A model generated the notes under the pieces. It did no database searches. It saw only the letters and a program-made list of their open reading frames with translations, and was not told where the DNA came from. This document shows positions 13,801 to 24,263 of a stretch of 64,000 nucleotides of DNA, one piece after another. Position 1 is the first letter of the stretch. Every line of letters starts with the position of its first letter. The translations under genes were made by a program, and so were the position numbers. Origin of the DNA: Liolophura sinensis (Eukaryota > Mollusca > Polyplacophora > Chitonida > Chitonidae); contig NC_088301.1 of the NCBI RefSeq assembly GCF_032854445.1, forward strand, positions 53,185,187-53,249,186. Direction: 5' to 3'.

Positions 13801-16800
13801 ACTATCTTATTTATGTAAACAGTACATCGTCAGCTGACCTGAAATGTGATTTTAAACATAACCAACATTGGAAATTTTGAAAGTCTCATGCATTTCAAAT
13901 GGGCTATTTTCTCAAGTTTCAACAATTTAAAAAAAAACTGAGCTCCCATGTTCATATCCCATATCAGGTAAATGACCCAAACTAATGCTAACTGGAAAAC
14001 ATATCTTAATAGAACTGTGCTGAATGGAAGGTATATGTACGGTTGTAAAAAACAGAAATTTTACTGGATAGCTGAATAATTATTGCTGTCCTATACAGAC
14101 TATATATTCCTATACAATAATCCTATCAATGTGATTAAAATGCCCACATAAATGCACAAATATGACTTGACTACATTTTTATTGTGCACATAACTTGGAA
14201 TTAAGGCTTTTTAATTGAATTCTTGCACACTATGGGCTCCTTATATTGCCAAATTTCGCTAAGGTTGGCACCCACACAGACCCACCCTATCATTCATAGT
14301 ATCGTACATGACATGCAGCATTGCCATGGGAGGTTGTCTTCAGAACACAAGGCCACAGCTGTGCGTCGACTGACTGGGCAAGTTGTGCCTCCTCCTATTT
14401 TACCTCCATGCTAAGCCTAAGAAATCAGATGGAATCAAATTCCATGACTTTACAAATAAGGGCTGTAGGGTCTACTTAATGTGGAAATAGTTCAATGAAA
14501 CTTGTTAGCGTGGCAACTATCTGACTTACCATGGAATGATGTATGCAAGATTACCCAAAGCCTCTTTATCAATTTCCACATCTAGATCCTTCACTCTGAG
14601 AGTTGTATCTTCCTTTCCCTGTGAAATCAAATTTTTGTCTGAACATATACTATTTTGCTCCAGCATCAAAATAAATCAAATTTTTACAGTTTTCATATCC
14701 CAGCATGAAAATATATGTGTTTTTTTAAAGTTTCAATATGGTATACAGCAGGAAATTATACCAAGTGTTATGCATCATGTATCGATGGTTGCCAAATTTA
14801 TATGGGTTGAGAAAATAACTGCATCTTGCCATGTACCTGGCAAACATCCTCATGGCTTATGTATGGCCAGAGTCAAGACAGCATGAGCTAGATTTAGGAA
14901 ACGACTTCTTCGGCCTAAAGATATCATCTTCTGAGAGAGAGAGAGAGAGAGAGAGAGGAGTTGCTAACACTGTGTTCTCCATTCCCTCCACCCATACCAA
15001 CCTGACATTTATCAGAGATGCCGAGAATTCTTTATGAATTTATTTCATTCATGTCATTAAAGGGCAGATAGTCCCCTTAACCATCTATGTCGACAAGGAA
15101 CAAAAGACCTCTAGAAATATATAACTATTGCACAATCACCCACTTTACAGTATTAATATAACGTCACAAAGTTTCTATATGGATATTGGATAACAACTTC
15201 TGATTTATTTCTTGCAATGCTTCAATGTACATTCTAACATCGTTATCAAGCATGTGATACCCTTACAACTTGTATATTCCTCTCAAAAAACAATACCAAT
15301 ATATTTTTAAGAGAATGAGTGTATTTACTCCAAATGGAACAAACAAAGACATATTTCACAGAGGCTGACAGGTGTGGATTCAATAACAACATGGACAACT
15401 GCATGGCAAGATCATAGAGTGATACCTGTTCATCACTTCAGATCATTTTCCACACTTTGTGTGAGTTCAGGAATCGTACACTCTAGACACCATATACATG
15501 TAGTTCGTTTAAGATCATACATGTATCCGGCTGTCATGTAGTTGGCTGGCTTTATTTCTGCCATTATGACAGCAGCCAGTGAATACAAAGGTTTTGAAAC
15601 AGGACGTTACACCAACTGAGTGGCATCCCTTTGAGATGTGACCTTGTTACTTTATAGGGAGTTAGGGTCAATCTGCCAATTTTAAAGTAAAAGACAGCTA
15701 AAACATGAAGTGAAACCATGTGTAAAAATACTTTCATGTATTTTTTTTTTTTGAGGAGTGTTGAAAGGCATTCATACAGATGGTATCTAGGATTTTTTTT
15801 TTTTTTTTTTTTGATTGGTGTTTTATGCCGTACCCAAGAATATTTCACTTATACGACGGCGGCCAGCATTATGGTGGGTGGAAACCGGGCAGAGACCGAG
15901 GGAAACCCACGACCATCCGCAGGTTGCTGCCAGACCTTCCCACTTACGGCCGGAGAGGAAGCCAGCATGAGCTGGACTTGAACTCACAGCGACCGCATTG
16001 GTGAGAGGCTTCTGGGTCATTACGCTGCGCTAGCGCGCTAACCGACTGAGCCACGGAGGCCCCTGATGGTATCTAGGAACTCTGACATCACATCACCTTT
16101 TTTTTTCCTTCTGATGTTCACCAAAAAGAAGGAATTTTTAAGAACATTATTTCAGTCTTTTAATCTTTTACTCATGGGTAAAAAAAGTTATCACAACACT
16201 TGTGAATATAGTTGGAAAAACTTCCTGTGATATCAGGGTTCCTATGCTCTGATAGTATGGTACATAGTATCTTCATAAAAATTTAAGAAAATGAATGAAA
16301 ATACATTTATGCATAGTTTTAAGTGGTCTATTAAGTCAGACCGACATTGATTTTTAGAGGGTTGTTATACAGAATATAGGAAAACAATTAAACAGGACCT
16401 ATATTGTAGTGTACATTAGTCTTGGATTTGGGTTCCCAGTATTGCAAATATAATGATTTTCTCTCTGTAGTTCGATCTATACATGAACACTGCCATGTTA
16501 TAAGATAGGAAAGTAGCCGTACTATGCAGTCATGTGTGCCCTCATTAAGAGAGGGGACATAAAAAATGCAGGATCTGTAATGTGTTAAACGTTTGGGCCA
16601 GAAACAAAACTATTCATTTAACCTATTGGAAATATGTTTTGCAAAAATGGCCTGCAGTAGTGAACTTAATTTTTGCATGCACTTCATACATGGCGTCACA
16701 CTGAATAACATTTTTATCAGTAACTTTAATTGTAGTTTCAAGGTAAAAGAAGATGTGCTTACCTTAGTATTTAGTGAGATTGCCTTTCATGCGTATCACT

Positions 16801-19800
16801 TCCTGAATTTGATCTGTGATACTTGAAAATAAATTTCTGACGTACTCAAGAGGTATGTTTTGCCACAGGCGATGGATTTCAATGAACAGATTGTCTCGAT
16901 TGACGGTGTCTGTAACTAATGCTTGAAGGCCTTGTTTCAGTCTAAGCCAAATATTTTTGATGATATTTAGATTGGAAGATTGATCATTGTGCTGGCCATT
17001 CAGTAGTATTTATTTCATTTTCTTCCATAAATTCACCGACTATGTGAGCTCTGTGTGCAGGTGTATCATCCATAAAAATGTAACCATTATCAGGAAATTG
17101 CAGGCTATAAGAGACCATAAATTATTATCAATTATCTCATATATTTCTGACCATTTATAAAATACCACTATGAATATGTACTGCCATTATATGTTCCAAC
17201 CCCATTACCTTCCTCCGAGATGGCGGCAAACAAGATGGGGACTGCTGACTTCATGTTTTCTACACACATAAATCTGACAGTCCAGCGCTATCAGACACAA
17301 CTTGACTTTCATCAGAAAAAATCACATCTTTCCACTCTCCACCATATGTCTAGTTCCTCCTTTCTTTACGCCACCTTACACGCTTTTTCTTGTTCACCTC
17401 ACGAAGCGCCATTTTCTAATTTGCAACTCGACTTTTATACCCCGCTTGCTGTTATTTTCTAACAGTTTTAGCTTGTTGGTCACATCTGTAAATATTGACT
17501 TCCTATTACATTTCACAAGCCAAACAAGAGATGTGTGAACTTTGTTTTCCTCCTCCTTTGGGGATTGTTTTCAAAGTTACCCTCTGCTTGAAATTTTCTT
17601 AAAATGCTATTGTTATCCTGGGAATCCCAAAAATTTGACAGTTCTGACACTTCATTTCAAGTGTCACACAGTGTTACAAACAAATCATAAGTGCAGACGA
17701 TGATATGACGCCATGAATATATTTATGACAACTTACAGTCTACTTCATATAAAAGTTTTGGTCTATTTCTGTGTCGGTAAATAGTGCTGAACTTAAAATC
17801 ATCCACTTCGTGAAGCGCTATGCCGTAAGTGACAAAAACTTATGTCCACTGACTGTACACAGAATTTGATCGCATTCATTGGTTTCAATTGTGATTCATT
17901 TAAACATACCAGCTCTTCTTTAAAATTCATCACAAAAGACAATCCACAGCATTCGCCCATGACAGTAATGCACTGATGTTTCTGTGACACCTCTGAAAAT
18001 ATCAATACAGACATTATTTAGCACAGGAGCGAAGACCAAGTCCAACTTTCTGAAAACCTCTTTCCAAAGAGGTAGGGTAAGTGCTGTAGCGCATCTGAGA
18101 ATGCTGGTGTACACTAACATGTATATCTGAGGTTAGAAGACATAAAAGGCACATAAAGTGCACAAATTTTGTTTTATTTAAAATGTGATTCAGTTTGATT
18201 TGGATTTGATTATACTGGCTCATTGATTTAAACTAAATGCACTGCATATTTTATTTTTTGTAAATACATGTATTTAAACCTAAAATAAGCATACTCAGGC
18301 TCCTTTTTAACTAATATTTTTAGATATGACATTAGACAAAGACAAAAACTAAATTTTGATTTAAAAGACAACAAATATACGTTTATGGTCTTGAACTACA
18401 GGACTTATACCTCACTTACCTGTACTAATTATTCTGCTGTGAACACGTTTAAAATCCAGGTTTGTCAGAACAGAGTTTTTTTTCACCTGAACAACATGAG
18501 AAAGAAATTTTACTGTTAACTAGCTGGTGAATTCAAATTTTTATTTACAGGCAGTACCATATTTCAGAAGAAATTAAGATTTAGAGTACAGCATTTTTAT
18601 AGACATCAAATTCAATGACCAGAAACAACCATGAAATTTATTCTGAATTTGAATATTTTCAAAATTTTTTGATAAAAATTTAAAACATAATATAAGACTT
18701 TCAGCACTGAGAGTAAAAACAGAGCAGCATCAATGGCATGATAATTGACAAATGGTCACATGTAACTGGTGAAATACGACCTCTTGTCCATGATGTTAAA
18801 AGCAATTTATTAGATGACAATGCTCTAGAATTACCCAAATGTGTTGTCATCACAATTAACATACAATAACATTAAAAAAATTAAAGAAAAGGGACAAATG
18901 TCCACCAGCAGAATCCTGGTTTCTGCAGGAATACAATTTCCCCTAAAGTTTATCGTATTTCAAGTGGCACAACTTTGGTTGATTCTGATTAATTCATGGA
19001 CACCATAGGATCACTTGAGAGTTTTTTGTGAAGTTTGATTACTTTTTATCAGAAAAACCTAAGTGTTGGTATCAAAACTAAAGTATCATTTCAAGGCCTT
19101 GATGTGATTTTGAAAGAGCATTTTACACACCAAACTTTATATCCCCCAACAAATGTATTTGTTTGAAATGTATAAAAGAATACCAGCAGCACTGTGGTGA
19201 GTATAACCTTTAAGGGGAATCTTCATGGGTGTTGATGAGAGGTATGGAGTTTCCATGACAGTGGCACAAGTGGACAAATGCGTCCACCAAAAATAAAATC
19301 TATTTATATAGTATATTTAAGGATAATGGCTATCTGGTTACCATGACAACCGCGGAAATGGACCAATGTGAGTCGTGACCCATCATCATCTGTGTATCTA
19401 TGTATGCACCAAAAATTAAAACTAGCGTGGAAAACAGCTGGTGTTGTAGACCGGACACAAAATTATATCTAACTATATAGCATAGATAAGGAAAATGACT
19501 AAACTGCAGAAATGGACAAATGTGACTCACGAAACATCGTTATCTGTGTACCTATGTATCCACCAAAAATTAAAACTCTGGAAAACTGTTGGAGTTCTAG
19601 CCCGGACACGAAATCATATCTGTTGTATAGTATATATAAAGAAAATGGCAATCTGGTAACCATGACAACTGCAGGAATGGACAAATGTGAGTAGTGATGC
19701 ATTGTCATCTGTGTATGTATATATCCACCAAAAATTAAAAATCTGTAGAAAACTATTGGAGATATAGCCCCGACAAGAATACGGACGTACAGACAGACAA

Positions 19801-21646
19801 ACTGACATGCTCCGCATAATGTCGGGGGCGCATAAAAACTGGTTGAATGACTGTGGTGCTTTGAGTTTGTTCTGTAACTTACTGCACACATGTTCGAATG
19901 AGCAATATTTACCTATTTATAAAATGCACAACTGTTCTGCTCTATACTTAAAATATTATACAGAAGATAGAGAAAATACTGCCTTCACTGTGTAATCTAA
20001 TACTGTCGAAAGATTAAACTGAACAAATTTTAATATGAATAATACATGTACTAGGTAAAATAGAACATATTTTAATGCCCATGTTGCAGCTGACTATAAC
20101 TAAAAGAACACTTATCTTCCATTGAGAGACATTCAGTGACCTGGTAAACCTAACATACAGTGCAGACAGGTGGTATACATGTATATACTGTATATGTGCA
20201 TACATCTATGTCAGTCTTACTTGGTCATCCAAATGGCTAATATCATTCAGAAGCTTCAATTTTTGTTCAGCATGTGTTGATGGATAGTGGTCCTGTCTGG
20301 AAAAAAGAAAACAAACATCGAACCAAACTATGACAATATAAATAGTTAAGAGTAATGTGACAGACAGACCCTGTTGGAGTTTGAACCAACGACGTTTGGT
20401 TGTACATGCCACGATTCTTCTACCAAACTAAAGAAATTCTCCAAAGCAAGGAGGTAGATTGTGCCTATATTCCACCCTGTTACATTCACTCCCTCCATTA
20501 AACATGTCATGTCCTCACGACAACTGCAATGAACCATCCAGAGTTACTGTCCAAAGCATTAAAGGCTGCTGTGCGATAGGGCTGCACTGAATTATCTCCC
20601 TTGTGGCCACTTTCCCATCTAAACGGCGCTTTTTATGAGTACATTGTGGGTACAATGAAAATAGGGTTACAAAATTGCTCACTCGACTGTGCTCTGGATT
20701 CAAGTTTCAAGGCTTTTCAGAGGCTGTCGGTAGCATAACTATGGACAGATCATGAACTGTGGGTTTTTTCATTCTCCTCTGGCCAGTTTTCAAAATATGA
20801 GCAAAATATAAGTACAGAAAATGTGACCCACAGACTCTCACCCAAGGAGACACACAGATGGATGGATGTCCATTTTGATAGACCAGAAATATCCATCAAT
20901 TACAATGTCAAGTGTCTCATATAATCAACATTAACTGTAAAATTCATGCTTATCCTCTTTCTATGCATTTATTGATTGTTGCTTAACACAATGCTCAAAA
21001 ATTTTATACTTATTTATTGGTGACAGTTTTGTGGGTGCAAAATTAGAAACTGGATTGTGCGGTGTCAAAATATAAAAGTTACTAATGCACTGTTCCACAT
21101 ATCTATACGTTCTTTGACCAAGGTCTGGTTTGCTGTTGATCCATTTTCAATAGGTTTCAGTTGTGGGTTAGTCAAAGTGATAGTTTAAGTTAAGTATCTT
21201 AACTTTACAGCACTAAGTGCACATGTTCTGTTGATCTAAAGGTAATGTTAATAAGAGTATGAACGGACAACATCCTGCCATAATCACAGCTGACCACTGA
21301 TATAAGATGGGCACATAAAAAAAAATGGGAAAGTCATTTGCTCAGGTTTTCATGGATTAGACCAGTAATGGCTAACAGCTTCACAATTTTTGCCCTACAA
21401 GGATGCACCTTTCCAGAACTGACTGGAGTTGAGCTTGTTGACTAACAACAGCAGAGCAACTGGACAGAAGCCCTTCATTTTCATGCATACTTACATGAGT
21501 TCTAGACAATCCTCTTTTGTTGCAGCAACATTAACATCTTCCTTTTCCTTGTACCTTTGTTCCAGGTGACAAATTTCACGTTCCAGTTGGCCAATCATAG
21601 CCTTGAAGTGATCTTCCTCTGTAATAACTGTAATTTCTTCTTCCAT
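10843..21646 (-). CDS. CENPP: Centromere protein P (CCAN kinetochore subunit), complete, eight exons
   Basis: Minus-strand exons 21495-21646, 20221-20296, 18420-18486, 17910-17992, 14530-14618, 13310-13483, 12663-12757 and 10843-10952 join in phase to 281 residues; human CENP-P is of similar length. The N-terminus is a predicted coiled coil (MIGQLEREICHLEQRYKEKE). The middle (VKDLDVEIDKEALGN, IIPCIEEKNDIQAFFTFIES) aligns with human VTDLNIIME and AEERKDLFMFFRSLHFF. The C-terminal part has WSVFWNFKITSLYRVIPHI, corresponding to the human RWD-like segment, and ends in a helix (ESGIQAALKTVVEW) like human GIEAALESLI. In vertebrates CENP-P pairs with CENP-O, Q and U in the constitutive centromere network. 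The chosen ATG at 21646 has an in-frame stop upstream, but an alternative first exon exists at 23535-23590. Its head-to-head neighbour is NOL8, as in human. Similarity is modest, as is usual for kinetochore proteins; order and linkage support the call. Confidence 0.85.
11057..11440 (+). mobile_element. tRNA-derived SINE, family B, full-length, in CENP-P last intron
   Basis: The tRNA-like head has an A box (TAGCACAGTTGG) and a B-box-like GGATCAATCCC. The body includes GAAGTTGTAACTTCCTCGC, GAAGGGGATAGTGCAATGAC and GTGAAGCAGCACTAAATAAA. The tail TTGAGTACGACGTTAAACCC is followed by a CTCA simple repeat. The 3' tail closely resembles that of family A although the bodies differ. Confidence 0.85.
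13185..13285 (+). repeat. SINE family A tail fragment
   Basis: CTGAATATGGTACTAAACAA followed by CAACCAATATAT and an AATA-rich run resembles the family A 3' tail. Only the end survives. Confidence 0.4.
14933..14957 (+). repeat. GA dinucleotide microsatellite
   Basis: About 12 perfect GA units in a CENP-P intron. Confidence 0.95.
15793..16064 (-). mobile_element. tRNA-derived SINE, family A, antisense, 14-bp target-site duplication
   Basis: A full family A copy in reverse orientation, from the poly(T) run to the tRNA-like head (GGGCCTCCGTGGCTCAGTCG on the minus strand). It is flanked by a perfect direct repeat GATGGTATCTAGGA at 15779-15792 and 16065-16078. The perfect duplication points to recent insertion into a CENP-P intron. 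Confidence 0.92.
16764..17430 (-). pseudogene. Degenerate Tc1-type (IS630/Tc1/mariner) transposase
   Basis: On the minus strand, pieces of a Tc1 transposase are readable in several frames. They are a WKDVIFSDESQVV segment (first catalytic Asp of the DDE triad), FMDDTPAHRAHIV (second Asp), a frame-shifted stretch equivalent to the usual SPDLNPIEH block, and a C-terminus NLFIEIHRLWQNIPLEYV then VIRMKGNLTKY followed by TAA at 16764-16766. Stops and frameshifts interrupt it, so it is dead. It lies in a CENP-P intron, on the same strand as the host gene. Confidence 0.8.
19240..19790. repeat. Degenerate tandem repeat, about 155-165-bp period
   Basis: Three to four diverged copies share the blocks CTGGTTACCATGACAAC, GCAGGAATGGACAAATGTGA, ATCTGTGTA and CACCAAAAATTAAAA. 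The CACCAAAAATTAAAA block recurs at 19407, 19561 and 19726. The array ends in a run rich in GGACG and GACAGACA. A related single copy lies inverted at 37080-37330. It is in a CENP-P intron and the frames are not coding. Confidence 0.75.
20364..20620 (-). mobile_element. tRNA-like dispersed element (third SINE-like family)
   Basis: On the minus strand there is an A-box-like TAGTTTGGTAGAAG and, about 40 bases on, a good B box GGTTCAAACTCC. The 5' part begins with AGGGAGATAATTCAGTGCAG, a block with a short relative at 1979-1999 on the plus strand. The sequence upstream of the tRNA-like part is longer than in families A and B. No target-site duplication was identified, so the ends are approximate. 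Confidence 0.5.
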
Positions 21647-22182
21647 TCCATCAGTTTTGTGCTGATTTCTGCTGTGTTCTTATCAATATCAATAATTAAT
21701 AATTAATGTTGAAAAATACAAAATACAAGGGTAGAATTAGAAAAACAAAATTAACAATTAGAAATAAATTTACAATAGGGCTGCAGATTTTTTGGGGTAC
21801 ACAGACATGACTGGCTTAAAGGCTTATACATGTGTAAATATCACCAGAGATGAGGTTGATGGAGCCAAAACGGCTGATCCGCATGAAGCCTTCTTAATGT
21901 TACATACAAATACATGGGTATGTATCTATCCTTGCAGCAGGATGATGTATTGGCCAATTGGTTCATCCACATCACTGTGTCCTCACCCAAACCAAAGTAG
22001 ATAACCTAGTTAACAGACACATATGGCATGTGCTGAAAGATACAAGAATATACATGTGCCTCATATGACTGGCACTGTCCAATGAAAATGGGATAATTTT
22101 GTCTGATGCCACATGAATACTTAAAGAGGCAAATATGGTGATTGGAGTTGGAATTTATCCACTTTTATGGTTATATGTGGAT

Positions 22183-22300
22183 TTATTTATTTATTTGATT
22201 GGTGTTTTACACTGACTCAAGATTATTTTTACTTATACCACGGTGGCTAGTAATTCCCAGGGGAAACCCACGACCATTGTGTGGATATATCAGTGATGAT
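22183..22300 (-). mobile_element. Truncated SINE family A copy
   Basis: On the plus strand the inverse tail TTGATTGGTGTTTTACACTG and a diverged GGGGAAACCCACGACCAT body block are present; the rest is missing. It sits directly beside a fuller copy in the same orientation. Confidence 0.75.
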
Positions 22301-22344
22301 ACATGGGGACCCCTACCTGGAATTGATATCTGAGATGACTATGA

Positions 22345-22602
22345 TTTATTTATTTATTTGATTGGTGTTTTACGCCATACTCAAGAATATTTCACTTATA
22401 CAACGGCAGCCAGCATTATGGTGGGTGGAAACCGGGCAGAGCCCGAGGGAAATCCACGACCATCTGCAGGTAGCTGGCAGACCTTCCAACGTACGGCCGC
22501 AGAGGAAGCCAGCATGAGCTGGGCTTCAACTCACAGCGATCGCATTGGTGAGAGACTACTGGGTCATTACGCTGTGCTAGCGCACTAACCAACTGAGCCC
22601 CC
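22345..22602 (-). mobile_element. tRNA-derived SINE, family A, antisense, with target-site duplication
   Basis: A full-length copy read on the minus strand. It is flanked by GAGATGACTATGA at 22332-22344 and GAGATGACCATGA at 22603-22615, a target-site duplication with one mismatch. The tail is AATA-type rather than pure A. Confidence 0.9.
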
Positions 22603-22675
22603 GAGATGACCATGAGAAAGGACAGACACATTATTTGGCAGAATACAGTAGTGTATGAAGGTCAGCACTAGCCCA

Positions 22676-23036
22676 AAGGTATTTATTCAGCTTAAAGCTG
22701 GATGTACTTACACGTACGTAACACCCAGCTTGTGTGTAACCTAGATCAACGAGGACAATTTCACTACAATAAAAGCACGAACCCTATCTTACATTTGGTA
22801 TGCACTTTCAGCCAGCTGGACGCTGACTAGACTTGTTTGACTTGTTCAAATGGCTATATTACTGCTGAAAGATGGTTTGCTGATGCCGGCTTTGACATCT
22901 TTACATTTCAGGTGTTTTTAGGGCATTGGTGCATACCAAATGTAAGTTAGGGTTCGAGATTTTATTTTAGTGAAATTGTGCTCATTGATCTAGGTTACAC
23001 AGAAGCTGGAAATACGTCCAGCTTAGTTTTGGGCTA
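22676..23036. mobile_element. Foldback or MITE-like element with arms of over 100 bp
   Basis: The left arm (about 22676-22804) and right arm (about 22930-23036) are inverted repeats with outer ends TAGCCCAAA and TTTGGGCTA. Strongly matching blocks include TGTGTAACCTAGATCAA, ACAATTTCACTA, CGAACCCTA and ACATTTGGTATGCAC. The loop of about 125 bp has no coding content. It lies between the CENP-P and NOL8 coding sequences. Confidence 0.8.
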
Positions 23037-23534
23037 AGTCACCATGAGAAATCCAGAAGTGTTCAAGGTAAGCTTATGGGGCAAGACAGGACTGTGATAG
23101 CATATGTAATTATGGCCCTACAAATCGAGATAGAAATGAACATGAAAGTTTGAACCCCAAAAAAAAGAAAATATATAAAAATATGCAAATTATACATACA
23201 AAGGGAATTTTAAACTTGAGGGTGGTGTCACGTTGTAAAGTGACGTCAATTCATTGAAGAAGCAGCTTTTCACAATGAACATCTCAGAAGGAGTTCATTG
23301 ACTAACAATAGGGTCACCCTCATCTTTACAAACTGCCTCAGACAGTTAAATTGTAGAATAACATGTTAGAGTTACATTCCACAAAAGCTGCCGAAGAATC
23401 TAATGTCTTTCCCCTTTATTTTGCAGTGCAGCTTCTATATGATTTTCCCAAACGTGGGCGGAATGTTCATATCAAAACTTGCACTAAGTGATTTTCATAT
23501 GAAAACGGCCCTCTGAAAACCTCGAAAAACTTAC

Positions 23535-23590
23535 ATAATGTTAGCTCTACCCACTTCGCTTCGTTCCAGGAAAAACAAATATCGCGCCAT
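23535..23590 (-). other. Candidate alternative first exon of CENP-P
   Basis: On the minus strand an ATG in good context (GAAATGG) opens 18 codons (MARYLFFLERSEVGRANI), ending AT|GTAAGT, a strong donor. Its phase fits a splice to an acceptor just upstream of the 21495-21646 exon (NAGNAG at CACAGCAG), which would read into the CENP-P frame. That acceptor has a poor pyrimidine tract. It may equally be a non-coding 5' UTR exon or chance. Confidence 0.3.
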
Positions 23591-24023
23591 TTCACCGAGC
23601 CTTATTTCCGGTACAAGCAAAAGTATAATCGCATAATGATCCGGAAAGATATTATGTTTACGTATCGATATGTTACTTTTTGTTATTCTACATTTCATGC
23701 CCATATAATGCATTTTGGCACGGATAATACAATGGGGTTTTAAAGATACTATTTTGAGATTTCATCAAAATTTTAGCATGCGAATGAAATTTCTCTCTCA
23801 AAAATATGTTGATGTCCTAATTTTAGTAGACGCCTGACCTGTGCCATGTGGTGCTGTTGTCTTGGAAGAGAAGCATGACAGGTACAGTAGACGAGTACGC
23901 CTAATGGAGTTTCTTTTCAAACGAAATGTTGCATTTCGTGTTTATAACTTGAAAATAGCTATTACTGTGAACGCGTAGAAAGAGCTTTGACATGAAATTT
24001 TCGGAATTTAGACGATACAAATA

Positions 24024-24263
24024 CAGGGTGTCCCAGAATTTGTGCACCATCCTGATTTTCATTTTTTTCCGAGTTTCAGATTTACCGGTAATACTAATTT
24101 TAAGTTTGTCCCCCTCTTTCAGAGTTAATTATGGCTAATAAACTAACAGTACAAGAAAGAGTTGAATTGGTTTTTATGTTTGGCAGAGATGTGGCAACAC
24201 ACCACTCTGTAGCTCAAGCATTCAACCTCAACCAGGATGGTGCGCGACTTCTGGGACACCCTG
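24024..24263 (+). mobile_element. 240-bp Tc1/mariner-like miniature element with transposase N-terminal stub
   Basis: Terminal inverted repeats begin CAGGGTGTCCCAGAA (exact at both ends) and extend to about 30 bp with mismatches (GCACCATCCT in both). TA duplications lie at 24022-24023 and 24264-24265. Inside, an ATG at 24131 opens a 45-codon frame (MANKLTVQERVELVFMFGRD, then a helix with SVAQAFNLN) that runs through the right terminal repeat to TAA at 24266-24268. The frame resembles the N-terminal helix-turn-helix found in mariner-like transposases; the catalytic domain is absent. This is an internally deleted, non-autonomous copy. Confidence 0.85.

Noticed and set aside
14223-15037. Open frames between CENP-P exons as extra exons
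   Set aside because: They are on the wrong strand for CENP-P or lack consistent splice sites, and one contains the GA microsatellite.
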